Below are positions 8,402 to 15,027 of a stretch of 21,654 nt of DNA, piece after piece; position 1 is the stretch's first letter, and every line of letters starts with the position of its first letter. This DNA is from Prevotella sp. UBA7594. Its GTDB lineage: Bacteria > Bacteroidota > Bacteroidia > Bacteroidales > Bacteroidaceae. Location of the stretch: positions 28,166 to 49,819 of the forward strand of contig DLKG01000090.1 in NCBI GenBank assembly GCA_002490315.1, given 5' to 3'. Under the pieces are notes generated by a model. That model saw only the letters and a program-made list of their open reading frames with translations. It did not search any database and was not told where the DNA came from. The position numbers and the translations under genes were made by a program.

Positions 8402-8824
8402 ATGCCACAGTCAAATCTCCACACACTCTTTCTTTCTCTCGGTTCCAATCTCGGCGACCGCCATGCCACTATGCGCCGCGCCATACGGCTCATCAACGAG
8501 GAAGTGGGCATTGTCGACCGCGAGTCGTCGCCTATGGAGACGGAACCATGGGGCTTCGAGTCGCCCAACAAGTTTCTCAACATGTGCGTGCGAGTAAAGA
8601 CAACGCTGACGCCTATAGAGGTGCTCGACGCCACGCAAGCCATTGAGCGACGCCTCGGCAGAACACGGAAGTCAACCGACGGCCACTACCACGACCGCCC
8701 AATCGACATTGACATCCTCACCTATGACGACCTCCACATCTCCACTCCACGCATCACGCTTCCTCATCCACACATGCACGAACGCGACTTCGTTATGAAA
8801 CCGTTAGGAGAAATTATGCGATAA
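8402..8824 (+). CDS. folK: 2-amino-4-hydroxy-6-hydroxymethyldihydropteridine diphosphokinase (HPPK)
   Basis: 140 residues, a short monofunctional HPPK. It transfers diphosphate from ATP to hydroxymethyl-dihydropterin in folate synthesis, in the cytoplasm. Motifs are FLSLGSNLGDR (about 10-20), the substrate loop around ETEPWGFESPNKFLNMCV, ERRLGRTR, then HDRPIDIDILTYDD with the metal-binding Asp pair, and LPHPHMHERDFVMKPLGEI at the end. It lies 107 bases after queA, separated by the inverted repeat at 8315-8368. No separate promoter is obvious, so read-through from queA is possible. Confidence 0.96.
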   Translation: MPQSNLHTLFLSLGSNLGDRHATMRRAIRLINEEVGIVDRESSPMETEPWGFESPNKFLNMCVRVKTTLTPIEVLDATQAIERRLGRTRKSTDGHYHDRPIDIDILTYDDLHISTPRITLPHPHMHERDFVMKPLGEIMR

Positions 8825-8835
8825 TTATCGCCCTT

Positions 8836-8867
8836 AACTGGGAGAGGGGGCGCCCTCGCCCCCGACC
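8836..8867. repeat. GC-rich dispersed palindrome, copy 1
   Basis: AACTGGGAGA then GGGGGCG-CCCT-CGCCCCC then GACC: a 7-bp hairpin with flanking bases. The same sequence recurs at 18471-18503 and, inverted, at 18551-18583; a decayed relative is at 12401-12420. It follows folK by 11 bases. Confidence 0.9.
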
Positions 8868-8905
8868 TAAACAATATAACATTACTATATGCTATCATTA
8901 TCGGG

Positions 8906-8917
8906 AGCTATGGCACC
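8906..8917 (-). other. 5' remnant of tRNA-Phe
   Basis: On the minus strand this reads GGTGCCATAGCT, the first 12 bases of the intact tRNA-Phe, next to the same upstream linker (ATGCTAAACTATACATAC on the plus strand) that flanks the decayed copy. It is the truncated end of a tandem duplication. Confidence 0.75.
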
Positions 8918-8934
8918 ATGCTAAACTATACATA

Positions 8935-8971
8935 CAAAAAAAAGGAGATACCCGAAAGAGTAACTCCTTTT
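8935..8971 (-). terminator. Terminator after the decayed tRNA-Phe copy
   Basis: Minus strand AAAGGAG-T-TAC, 8-base loop TCTTTCGG, GTA-T-CTCCTTT, followed by a T-run (plus-strand A-run 8936-8943). It is a near copy of the terminator at 9085-9122. Confidence 0.8.
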
Positions 8972-8980
8972 AATTTTTTG

Positions 8981-9066
8981 TGGTACCACCAGGAATCGAA
9001 CCGGGGACACAAGGCCAATTTATAGACTATGTCAGTCCTTTGCTCTAACAACTGAACTATGGCACC
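8981..9066 (-). pseudogene. Decayed tRNA-Phe copy with an insert in the anticodon arm
   Basis: 86 bases on the minus strand. The acceptor and T arms are identical to the intact tRNA-Phe at 9132-9204. The D-arm has GTTC for GCTC and TTGTT for TTGGT, losing one of the conserved G18-G19 pair. About 13 extra bases interrupt the anticodon loop and the 3' half of its stem (around plus 9015-9031). It could not form a normal anticodon arm, so it is probably not a working tRNA. Confidence 0.85.
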
Positions 9067-9084
9067 ATGCTAAACTATACATAC

Positions 9085-9122
9085 AAAAAAAAAAGGAGAT
9101 ACCCGAAAGAGTAACTCCTTTT
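9085..9122 (-). terminator. Terminator of tRNA-Phe
   Basis: Minus-strand stem AAAGGAG/CTCCTTT with an inner TAC/GTA extension and a long T-run (10 A on the plus strand, 9085-9094). It lies about 10 bases beyond the tRNA 3' end. Confidence 0.88.
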
Positions 9123-9131
9123 AACTTTTTG

Positions 9132-9204
9132 TGGTACCACCAGGAATCGAACCGGGGACACAAGGATTTTCAGTCCTTTGCTCTACCAACTGAGCTATGG
9201 CACC
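9132..9204 (-). tRNA. tRNA-Phe (anticodon GAA)
   Basis: A 73-nt cloverleaf on the minus strand. Acceptor GGTGCCA pairs with TGGTACC (one G-T pair), D-arm GCTC/GAGC, anticodon arm AAGGA/TCCTT with loop CTGAAAA (GAA), T-arm around TTCGATT, discriminator A. CCA is not encoded. It has a good promoter at 9230-9261 and a terminator at 9085-9122. Confidence 0.96.
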
Positions 9205-9229
9205 ATGCTATATTTCTTTTTAGCGAGTG

Positions 9230-9261
9230 CAAAGGTACGCATAATATTCCATACCACCAAA
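9230..9261 (-). promoter_or_regulatory. Promoter of tRNA-Phe
   Basis: Minus strand TTTG (9261-9258), 20 bases, then TACCTTTG (9237-9230), an exact fit to the Bacteroidetes -33/-7 pattern. The tRNA starts 26 bases downstream of the -7 box. Confidence 0.82.
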
Positions 9262-9318
9262 TTTTTCCACTACTTTTTCTTCAAAATTATTTTTTCTCCA
9301 ATAAATCATTCCATCCGC

Positions 9319-9349
9319 TTGTCTGCTACGATATTTTGTCATATATTTG
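9319..9349 (+). promoter_or_regulatory. Promoter of the LRR protein gene
   Basis: TTG (9319-9321), 20 bases, then TATATTTG (9342-9349). The predicted start near 9356 leaves a leader of about 38 bases and rules out the longer reading frame that begins inside the tRNA. Confidence 0.75.
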
Positions 9350-9393
9350 CAAAAACCAAATCCGTAACCAAACACAAAACAATCTTCACAACA

Positions 9394-10512
9394 ATGAACA
9401 ACATCAAGACAACAATGGCAGCCATAGCCCTTGCCATGGCAATTCCGCAGCAAAGTAATGCACAAGGCTTCCTGAAAAAAATAGCTAAGAAGGCGAAAAG
9501 CGAGATAACGAAAGCCACGGGAAAGTCGAAGAAGCAGGAGAAACCAACATGCAACGCCTTAAAAAGCGGGTATGAACTTTCTGACGACTACAACAAATGG
9601 TACGACAAGACGCAAGCCGAGGCGGCTGCGACCAGCTCCATAGAAACCGACATCGACGTGTTCCGCTACCGAATATTCCGCGACAACGATAAGTATGCCA
9701 TTCTGACAGCCACCTCTGACGCCATCTGGCAGAAGCCCGACTCCGTTGACGTGCCAGCCTTCGTAAAGTTTGAAGGACGAACATATCCCGTGAGGGAAAT
9801 CGGCGAAAGCGCCTTCAGCAGCTCGAAGCTCATCTCCATCCGCCTGCCCAAGGGAATAACGAGAATAGGGGCACGAGCCTTCTCCAACAGCACGAGACTG
9901 AAGACGGTGTATATGCCCGAAGGCATTAAGTTTATAGGCTATTCCGCTTTTGCAGGGACAGGCCTTACAAGGATAAAAATCCCGGAAAGCGTCTCCACAA
10001 TAGAGAACGGCGCATTCGCCAACACGCAGCTGAGCGAGATTACCTTCCCAAAGTCGCTGAAGACCTTACAGGCCGAGACTCTGCGCGACAACAAGAAGCT
10101 GAAGCGGGTGGTGTTCCCGGAGAACATCACGTCGATTCCCGAGAGCACGTGCCTCGACTGCCCCGCCCTCACAACTGTCGTATGGCCATCGCGCCTGAAA
10201 TCCATCGGCGCCACAGCCTTCGACAACACGGGGCTTGCCACAATCAACTTCCCCGCCACGCTCACGTCCATCGGCGAGATGGCGTTCTTCGGACTCAACA
10301 ATCTCAAGACGCTGACCCTCCCCGTAAGCGTCACGGAGCTTGGCGACCTTGCCTTCGGCGAATGTAAGAATCTCTCGCACGTTACCATCGGCGAGCAGTT
10401 TCACTCGCTTGAGAAACTCGCCATGGCTTTCAACGTGCAAACCAACCAGCCCAAGCTTTTCGACATCAACGACCCCTACAACCTCAAGCACTTCACGTTC
10501 GTAAAGCAATAG
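9394..10512 (+). CDS. Exported BspA-type leucine-rich-repeat protein
   Basis: 372 residues with ATG at 9394. A signal peptide (MNNIKTTMAAIALAMAIPQQ, cut near SNA/Q at 23-24) is followed by a lysine-rich stretch (about 28-50), a linker domain, and from about residue 115 a series of ~23-residue repeats of the form IGxxAFxxxxLxxIxLPxxVTxI, such as IGESAFSS, IGARAFSNSTRLKTVYMPEGI, IGATAFDNTGLATINFP and LGDLAFGECKNLSHVTI. This is the BspA-like LRR_5 pattern found in secreted Bacteroidetes proteins, usually binding partners or adhesins. I see no lipobox and no clear type IX sorting domain at the C-terminus (FTFVKQ), so the final location is uncertain: periplasm or outside. The frame is also open upstream to 9178, but that start lies inside tRNA-Phe. 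Confidence 0.85.
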   Translation: MNNIKTTMAAIALAMAIPQQSNAQGFLKKIAKKAKSEITKATGKSKKQEKPTCNALKSGYELSDDYNKWYDKTQAEAAATSSIETDIDVFRYRIFRDNDKYAILTATSDAIWQKPDSVDVPAFVKFEGRTYPVREIGESAFSSSKLISIRLPKGITRIGARAFSNSTRLKTVYMPEGIKFIGYSAFAGTGLTRIKIPESVSTIENGAFANTQLSEITFPKSLKTLQAETLRDNKKLKRVVFPENITSIPESTCLDCPALTTVVWPSRLKSIGATAFDNTGLATINFPATLTSIGEMAFFGLNNLKTLTLPVSVTELGDLAFGECKNLSHVTIGEQFHSLEKLAMAFNVQTNQPKLFDINDPYNLKHFTFVKQ

Positions 10513-10539
10513 GAAGATTTCCTTCAGCAAAAAGAAAAA

Positions 10540-10581
10540 AAGAAACGGCTGCACACATTCCCGAGGGAAAGCGTGCAGCCG
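10540..10581. terminator. Bidirectional terminator between the LRR gene and the micro-protein locus
   Basis: CGGCTGCAC (10546-10554) pairs with GTGCAGCCG (10573-10581); a smaller CCC/GGG pairing sits in the loop. On the minus strand it is followed by a long T-rich tract (plus-strand A-rich 10530-10545), so it ends the minus-strand micro-protein transcript best. On the plus strand the tail is only CTCTATATATTT. Confidence 0.85.
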
Positions 10582-10634
10582 CTCTATATATTTATTAATC
10601 GTATACTATGAAAATTCTAAATGAATGCTTCACA

Positions 10635-10724
10635 TTACTTTGTGAAGCGAAGCGTTGAGTTGACAACGAACGCCTGTGCCAATGAAACAGCGCAGATAGC
10701 GGAAATAAATACTACAAGTGCCAT
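10635..10724 (-). CDS. Micro-protein, 29 residues, hydrophobic (paralogue 1)
   Basis: Not recognised as a known family. The frame ATG...TAA gives 29 residues starting MALVVFISAICAVSLAQAF and ending in LRFTK: one hydrophobic helix of about 18 residues with Cys11, then a short polar tail ending in Lys. It shares 12 of 29 positions with the neighbour at 10778-10867 without gaps (F6, I7, A9-I10-C11, A16, A18, V21-N22, F27, K29), and both are exactly 29 codons, which is strong evidence that both are real. It is likely a membrane-inserted peptide or, less likely, a cleaved signal-like peptide. It is the last gene before the terminator at 10540-10581. Confidence 0.65.
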   Translation of the reverse strand: MALVVFISAICAVSLAQAFVVNSTLRFTK

Positions 10725-10777
10725 AATTGTATCTTTTTTATATATTAGTATTACTTATTTATATAAGTATATAATGC

Positions 10778-10867
10778 TTACTTTGAGAAGTTCACCTTGT
10801 TGTTTACGTTCACTGCCTCTGCTATCGCAGCGCAGCAAATAGCGAAGATAAATCCAAAAATAATCAT
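10778..10867 (-). CDS. Micro-protein, 29 residues, hydrophobic (paralogue 2)
   Basis: Not recognised as a known family. 29 residues beginning MIIFGFIFAICCAAIAEAV, with tail VNVNNKVNFSK. A single hydrophobic helix with Cys11-Cys12 is followed by an Asn/Lys-rich tail. An AAAGGA about 8 bases before the ATG is a plausible ribosome-binding site. It lies 53 bases upstream of its paralogue and 20 bases after a possible 22-codon leader, all behind the promoter at 10986-11016. Function is unknown; a membrane peptide that modulates a larger partner, or a toxin-like peptide, are guesses only. Confidence 0.68.
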   Translation of the reverse strand: MIIFGFIFAICCAAIAEAVNVNNKVNFSK

Positions 10868-10887
10868 AATCTTAATCCTTTCTTTAA

Positions 10888-10956
10888 TTAGTTATCCTTC
10901 AATATCTCAATATCACAAGCTTTCAAACCTTGCGGCTGGAAGCCCCGGCAGCACAT
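10888..10956 (-). CDS. Possible 22-residue leader peptide
   Basis: ATG to TAA, 22 codons, beginning MCCRGFQPQGLKACDIEI. An AGAAAGAAAGG stretch lies about 9 bases upstream. It is the first frame in the transcript from the 10986-11016 promoter and ends 20 bases before the first 29-residue micro-protein. It has three Cys in 14 residues and is not hydrophobic, unlike its neighbours. It could be a regulatory leader or chance; nothing beyond position and start context supports it. Confidence 0.35.
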   Translation of the reverse strand: MCCRGFQPQGLKACDIEILKDN

Positions 10957-10985
10957 TCAAACTGCCTTTCTTTCTTTAACTGATG

Positions 10986-11016
10986 CAAAGGTAATGCCTT
11001 TTGTGTACGCACACAA
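10986..11016 (-). promoter_or_regulatory. Promoter of the micro-protein locus
   Basis: Minus strand TTG (11016-11014), 20 bases, then TACCTTTG (10993-10986). Both elements and the spacing fit the Bacteroidetes consensus. The predicted start is near 10979, giving about 110 bases of leader before the first 29-codon gene. Confidence 0.8.
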
Positions 11017-11103
11017 GTTTTTCAATAGATTATTTTGGTTTGTCTTATATTTATTGATATCGGTCAATTACTTGTCTGAAATTTGCATTACAATGGAGTT
11101 TCA

Positions 11104-11128
11104 GCGGCATGACAGGCTGTCATGCCGC
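11104..11128. repeat. 25-bp perfect palindrome after mnmA
   Basis: GCGGCATGACAG, one central G, CTGTCATGCCGC: 12-bp arms. It begins 6 bases past the mnmA stop on the minus strand. It is a candidate 3'-end structure, though no T-run follows and a one-base loop would have to open. Confidence 0.85.
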
Positions 11129-11134
11129 CACCTT

Positions 11135-12244
11135 CTACCCCACTGTTATCTCGCCGGAGCCATAGCAGCGGTGATGTTGCTCGTCATAGACCACGCAAAA
11201 CTGTCCGGGAGCTACGCCCTGTATCATCTCCTCGGCATGAACGACAAACTCTCCCTTGCCCGTCCGCTCAAGCACGGCGGGATGGTACTCTGGTGTGTGG
11301 CGTATCTTGAAGCGCACACGTGCCGACGTGCCCGGCTCGCCCCAGGGGTCGAGCGTGAGGAAATGGAAATCGTGGATGGGGAAGTCCTTGCGATAGGCAG
11401 TGGCAGGCTCGAAGCCCTTGCTGACATAGAGTACGTTGGCAGCGACGTCCTTCTTCACGACATACCATGGACCGCCGCCGAAGCCCAGACCGTGGCGCTG
11501 GCCGATAGTGTGAAACCACAGTCCCTTATGGCGACCTATCAGCTTGCCCGTCTCCAGCTCAAGCACATCGCCCGGACACTCGCCGAGATAGCGGCGGATG
11601 TAGTCGTTGTAGTTGATTTTGCCGAGGAAGCAGATGCCCTGCGAGTCTTTGCGCTTGGCATTGATAAGATGCTCGCGCTCGGCAATAGCACGCACCTCGC
11701 CCTTCTGATAGTGGCCGATGGGGAAGAGTGCCTTACGGAGCTGCCAGTCGTAGATTTGCGCAAGGAAGTCGGTCTGGTCTTTCACGGGGTCGGGACTCGT
11801 GGTGAGCCACTTGTGTCCCTCGCCGTCGATATCGGTCTGCGCATAATGCCCAGTGGCTATAAGGTCGTAGTCGGCTCCGCGCTTCTCATGGAAGGCACCA
11901 AACTTTATGAGTCTGTTGCACATAACATCGGGATTGGGCGTGAAGCCGGCACGCACCTTGTCCATCGTGTAGCGCGTCACCTGTTCCCAATATTCCTTAT
12001 GGCAGTCTACCACCTCCAGCCGGCAACCATAGCGGCGCGCCACGGCTGTTGCCATCTCAAGGTCTTCCTCGCTCGTACAGTCCCATTCCTCTTTCTCCTC
12101 CGGACCTATCTTTATATAGAAACAGTCGGGATGGAGCCCGCGCTGCGCCAGTTCGTACACGACGACAGAGCTGTCCACGCCGCCGGAGAGCAGCACGGCT
12201 ATGCGCTTGTCGCTTAAGTCTGTATTCAAATATGTTTCGTTCAT
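11135..12244 (-). CDS. mnmA: tRNA-specific 2-thiouridylase MnmA
   Basis: 369 residues. MnmA adds sulfur to U34 of Lys, Glu and Gln tRNAs, using ATP and a persulfide relay. The PP-loop SGGVDSS (20-26) binds ATP. The catalytic Cys109 is in NPDVMCNRLIKFG and the second, Cys205, in KDSQGICFLG. GHYAQTD, WFHTIGQRHGLG and the C-terminal RVRFKIRHTPEY barrel are all in place, so the protein is complete. The ATG is preceded closely by a TAAATTTG box (12250-12257), which would give a leader of at most a few bases. It transcribes away from the coiled-coil/exporter operon. Confidence 0.96.
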   Translation of the reverse strand: MNETYLNTDLSDKRIAVLLSGGVDSSVVVYELAQRGLHPDCFYIKIGPEEKEEWDCTSEEDLEMATAVARRYGCRLEVVDCHKEYWEQVTRYTMDKVRAGFTPNPDVMCNRLIKFGAFHEKRGADYDLIATGHYAQTDIDGEGHKWLTTSPDPVKDQTDFLAQIYDWQLRKALFPIGHYQKGEVRAIAEREHLINAKRKDSQGICFLGKINYNDYIRRYLGECPGDVLELETGKLIGRHKGLWFHTIGQRHGLGFGGGPWYVVKKDVAANVLYVSKGFEPATAYRKDFPIHDFHFLTLDPWGEPGTSARVRFKIRHTPEYHPAVLERTGKGEFVVHAEEMIQGVAPGQFCVVYDEQHHRCYGSGEITVG

Positions 12245-12249
12245 AACTG

Positions 12250-12257
12250 CAAATTTA
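12250..12257 (-). promoter_or_regulatory. -7 box of mnmA
   Basis: Minus strand TAAATTTG matches TAnnTTTG and ends 5 bases before the ATG, so the mRNA would be leaderless or nearly so. No good -33 TTG is seen 19-21 bases upstream; a TTTG sits too close (12-base spacing). Confidence 0.5.
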
Positions 12258-12264
12258 CTCGAAA

Positions 12265-12530
12265 TTTTCCAAACGAAAGTAATTAGTCTACAATAACTTG
12301 TATTTTCTCATTTCCGAAACACAATTTCCACACAATTTATCATGTATCATCCGACTTTTGGAGTGATGTCGTGGCAAAAGCAATAATTGGAAGAAGGAGT
12401 AGGCGTCCTCGCCCACCCGATAAGAGAGTGATATTCTTGATAAAAGAATAGCCCACCCCTACACATTGTCCTAAAATTCTTTAATCTTCCACGATTTTGG
12501 CAAACAATTCCTATTTATATTGTAATGGGT
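12265..12530. other. Intergenic region between mnmA and the exporter operon
   Basis: AT-rich, with no supported gene on either strand. Its only visible structure is GGCG-TCCT-CGCC with flanks (12401-12420), which looks like a decayed copy of the palindrome at 8836-8867. Confidence 0.6.
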
Positions 12531-12561
12531 TTTGTACATTGATGCAAATGCTGTAATTTTG
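12531..12561 (+). promoter_or_regulatory. Promoter of the coiled-coil/TolC/HlyD/ABC-2 operon
   Basis: TTTG (12531-12534), 19 bases, TAATTTTG (12554-12561). The predicted start is near 12568, giving a leader of about 40 bases before ATG 12608. Confidence 0.77.
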
Positions 12562-12607
12562 TACTCAGTTATAACTGTTTACAACAAATTATTGATATCA
12601 AAACACT

Positions 12608-13489
12608 ATGGAAAAGAACAAGCTCATTACTGGGATAGTAGCGGGCGTAGTTGGACTCGCGCTCATTGGCGCGGTTGCCTACCTCTACGTCAACCTCGAC
12701 AACCAAAAGAAGGAGAACAAGGCAATGCAGGAACTTGCCGAACTCGACAAGAAGGAAATGGAGAACGAGTACCAACAGTTCGCCAACCAATATAGCGAGA
12801 TGAAGACACAAATCAGCAACGACTCCATCATCGCACAACTCACAGCCGAGCAAGAGAAGACCGAACGGCTGCTCAAGGAGCTGAAAGACACGAAGAGCAA
12901 CGACGCGCGAGAGATAGCACGCCTAAAGAAAGAACTCGCGACAGTGCGCGCCGTGCTGCGCAACTACGTTATAGAAATCGACTCCCTCAACCGCCTCAAC
13001 CAGAACCTGACGGCGGAGAACACACGCATAAAAGGACAATACAACGAGGCTACACGACAGATTGAGGGTCTCAACTCCGAACGCGCATCATTGTCGGAAA
13101 AGGTGGCCATCGCAGCCCAGCTCGACGCCACGGGCATCTCGATGCAGCTCAAGAACAAGCGCGGCAAAAAGACAGACAAGACGTCGAAGTGCAAGACGGT
13201 GCAAGTAGGATTCACCGTGGCGAAGAACGTTACGGCTGCCAATGGCAACAAGACATTCTACGTGCGCATCACGACACCGTCGGGCACGACGCTCTCCGGC
13301 GGCGGTTCTTTCCACTACCAGAACCGTCAACTCGACGCCACGATGAAGAAGACCGTGGAGTACGACGGACAGGAAACACCGATGACGCTCTATTGGAACG
13401 TGTCGCAGTCGCTCATGGAGGGTACCTATCAAGTGAGCATCTTCGCAGACGGCAACATGATAGGCTCGCGTAGCTTTACATTCAAGTAA
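12608..13489 (+). CDS. Membrane-anchored coiled-coil protein of unknown function
   Basis: 293 residues; not recognised as a named family. A single TM helix (about 7-27: TGIVAGVVGLALIGAVAYLY) anchors it in the inner membrane. Next come about 130 residues rich in Glu, Lys, Gln and Leu with heptad character (about 30-165), a basic linker (KNKRGKKTDKTSKCK) and a C-terminal beta-rich domain (about 198-293) containing FYVRITTPSGTTLSGGGSF and ending GNMIGSRSFTFK. The topology suggests that the coiled coil and beta domain reach into the periplasm. It is the first gene behind the promoter at 12531-12561, and the TolC gene starts 17 bases later, so it probably works with the exporter. That role is inference from operon position. 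Confidence 0.8.
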   Translation: MEKNKLITGIVAGVVGLALIGAVAYLYVNLDNQKKENKAMQELAELDKKEMENEYQQFANQYSEMKTQISNDSIIAQLTAEQEKTERLLKELKDTKSNDAREIARLKKELATVRAVLRNYVIEIDSLNRLNQNLTAENTRIKGQYNEATRQIEGLNSERASLSEKVAIAAQLDATGISMQLKNKRGKKTDKTSKCKTVQVGFTVAKNVTAANGNKTFYVRITTPSGTTLSGGGSFHYQNRQLDATMKKTVEYDGQETPMTLYWNVSQSLMEGTYQVSIFADGNMIGSRSFTFK

Positions 13490-13506
13490 AACGTATCAAG
13501 AAAACG

Positions 13507-15003
13507 ATGAAACATAAACTTCTTATTATTGCCTTGTCATGCTTCGCCGCGACGGCGGAAGCCCAGCAGGTGCTATGCCTCGACAGCTGCCGCGCCATGG
13601 CTCTGCGCAACAACAAGACGCTGAGCGCGTCGCGCCTGCAACTCGACATGGCACGCTACACCACAAAGGCGGCAAAAACAAAATATCTGCCGCACGTCAG
13701 TGCCTTGGGTGGCTATGAACTGACAAGCCGACAGATTTCTCTGCTCAGCAAGAATCAGAAGACAGCTCTTACATCGACAGGAACTACGACGGCAGGAGCT
13801 ATAAAGGACGACCTCTCAAGTGCCCTCACCAATCTTGCGCAACAAGGCGTGCTGACGCCGGAGCAAGCGAGCAGTCTTGGCAACATGTTTAGCCAAACGG
13901 GCACGAAACTTGGCGGCGTCATTGACCAGATAGGACAGAAATTCGTTGATGCCCTGAAGACGGACACACGACAGATGTACGCCCTGTCGGTGGTCGTCAC
14001 GCAACCCGTCTACATGGGCGGAGCCATCACTGCAGCCAACCGCATGGCGAAGATTTCCGAGGAGATGGCTGCCAACAACATCTCCGCATCCACGCAGACC
14101 ACACTGCACGCCATTGATCAGGCCTACTGGACGGTGGTTTCGGTGAACCATAAGAAGAAACTTGCCGAGAGCTATCTCAATGTCGTGAAGAAACTCGACG
14201 ACGACGTGAAGAAGATGATTGGCGAGGGAGTGGCTACTCGCGCCGACGGACTGAAGGTAGACGTGAGGGTGAACGAGGCGGAGATGCAGCTGACGCAGGC
14301 GGAGAACGGACTCGCATTGTCTAAGATGCTGCTCTGTCAGCTCTGCGGACTCGACGTCGACTCCGACATCACGCTTGCCGACGAGAACAGCGAAAACCTC
14401 GATATGCCTGCCGCAACATCAGAGACGGACGAAATCGACCGCAAGACGGCAATGGAGAACCGCCCGGAACTGAAACTCCTTCAGAACGCCGTCGACCTCA
14501 GCCGACAGACAACGCGACTCGTGCGCTCGGCTTTCCTGCCGCAAGTGGCACTGACAGGCGGCTATCTCGCAACCAACCCCAATCTCTTCAACGGCTTCGA
14601 ACGCAAGCTCTCCGGCGTTTGGAATGTGGGCGTGATGGTGCGCGTGCCATTGTGGAACTGGATGGAGGGTTCCTATAAAGTGCGCGCCAGCAAGATCGCT
14701 TCATCGATTGCAGAGCTTGAGCGCGACGACATCCGCGAGAAAATAGAATTGCAGGTAAGCCAAAGCCAGTTTAAGGTGAAGGAGGCCAACCGCCGCCTTG
14801 CAATGGCACGCAAGAACGTAGAGAACGCGGAAGAGAATCTGCGTTGCGCCAACGTCGGATTTAAGGAAGGCGTCATACAGACCACCGATGTCATGGCTGC
14901 ACAGACAGCATGGCTTCAGGCTCAGTCACAGAAGATTGATGCCGAGATAGATGTGAAACTAAGTCAAGTAAACCTGAAGAAGGCACTCGGTGTCTTGCAG
15001 TAA
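13507..15003 (+). CDS. TolC family outer membrane efflux protein
   Basis: 498 residues. The signal peptide (MKHKLLIIALSCFAATAEA, cut before QQ) is followed by two OEP-like halves. The first includes YLPHVSALGGYEL (about 61-73) and TQPVYMGGAITAANR (about 167-181); the second includes AFLPQVALTGGYLA (about 341-354), VPLWNWMEGSYKV and the final helix with QTTDVMAAQTAWLQAQ. It should trimerise into the outer-membrane channel and periplasmic tunnel of an export system. Between the first strand region and TQPVYMGG lies a longer-than-usual segment of about 80 residues (LTSTGTTTAGAIKDD to VDALKTD) of Ser/Thr/Gly/Gln-rich sequence. It is 17 bases after the coiled-coil gene and 24 before the HlyD gene. 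Confidence 0.94.
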   Translation: MKHKLLIIALSCFAATAEAQQVLCLDSCRAMALRNNKTLSASRLQLDMARYTTKAAKTKYLPHVSALGGYELTSRQISLLSKNQKTALTSTGTTTAGAIKDDLSSALTNLAQQGVLTPEQASSLGNMFSQTGTKLGGVIDQIGQKFVDALKTDTRQMYALSVVVTQPVYMGGAITAANRMAKISEEMAANNISASTQTTLHAIDQAYWTVVSVNHKKKLAESYLNVVKKLDDDVKKMIGEGVATRADGLKVDVRVNEAEMQLTQAENGLALSKMLLCQLCGLDVDSDITLADENSENLDMPAATSETDEIDRKTAMENRPELKLLQNAVDLSRQTTRLVRSAFLPQVALTGGYLATNPNLFNGFERKLSGVWNVGVMVRVPLWNWMEGSYKVRASKIASSIAELERDDIREKIELQVSQSQFKVKEANRRLAMARKNVENAEENLRCANVGFKEGVIQTTDVMAAQTAWLQAQSQKIDAEIDVKLSQVNLKKALGVLQ

Positions 15004-15027
15004 ACAAAGAAACCAACAACAACGATT

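Noticed and set aside
8906..8917. Attachment-site core of an integrated element
   Set aside because: Integrases usually use the 3' part of a tRNA gene, this is the 5' end, and no integrase or foreign island lies nearby; a tandem duplication explains it better.
9178..9393. Upstream extension of the LRR protein
   Set aside because: The earlier start lies inside tRNA-Phe and before the promoter at 9319-9349; the signal peptide begins at 9394.
10621..10842. 73-codon plus-strand reading frame
   Set aside because: It is antisense to the two 29-codon micro-protein genes, which have conserved sequence, a promoter and a terminator.
10994..12217. 407-codon plus-strand reading frame
   Set aside because: It is the antisense of mnmA, which has all catalytic motifs on the minus strand.
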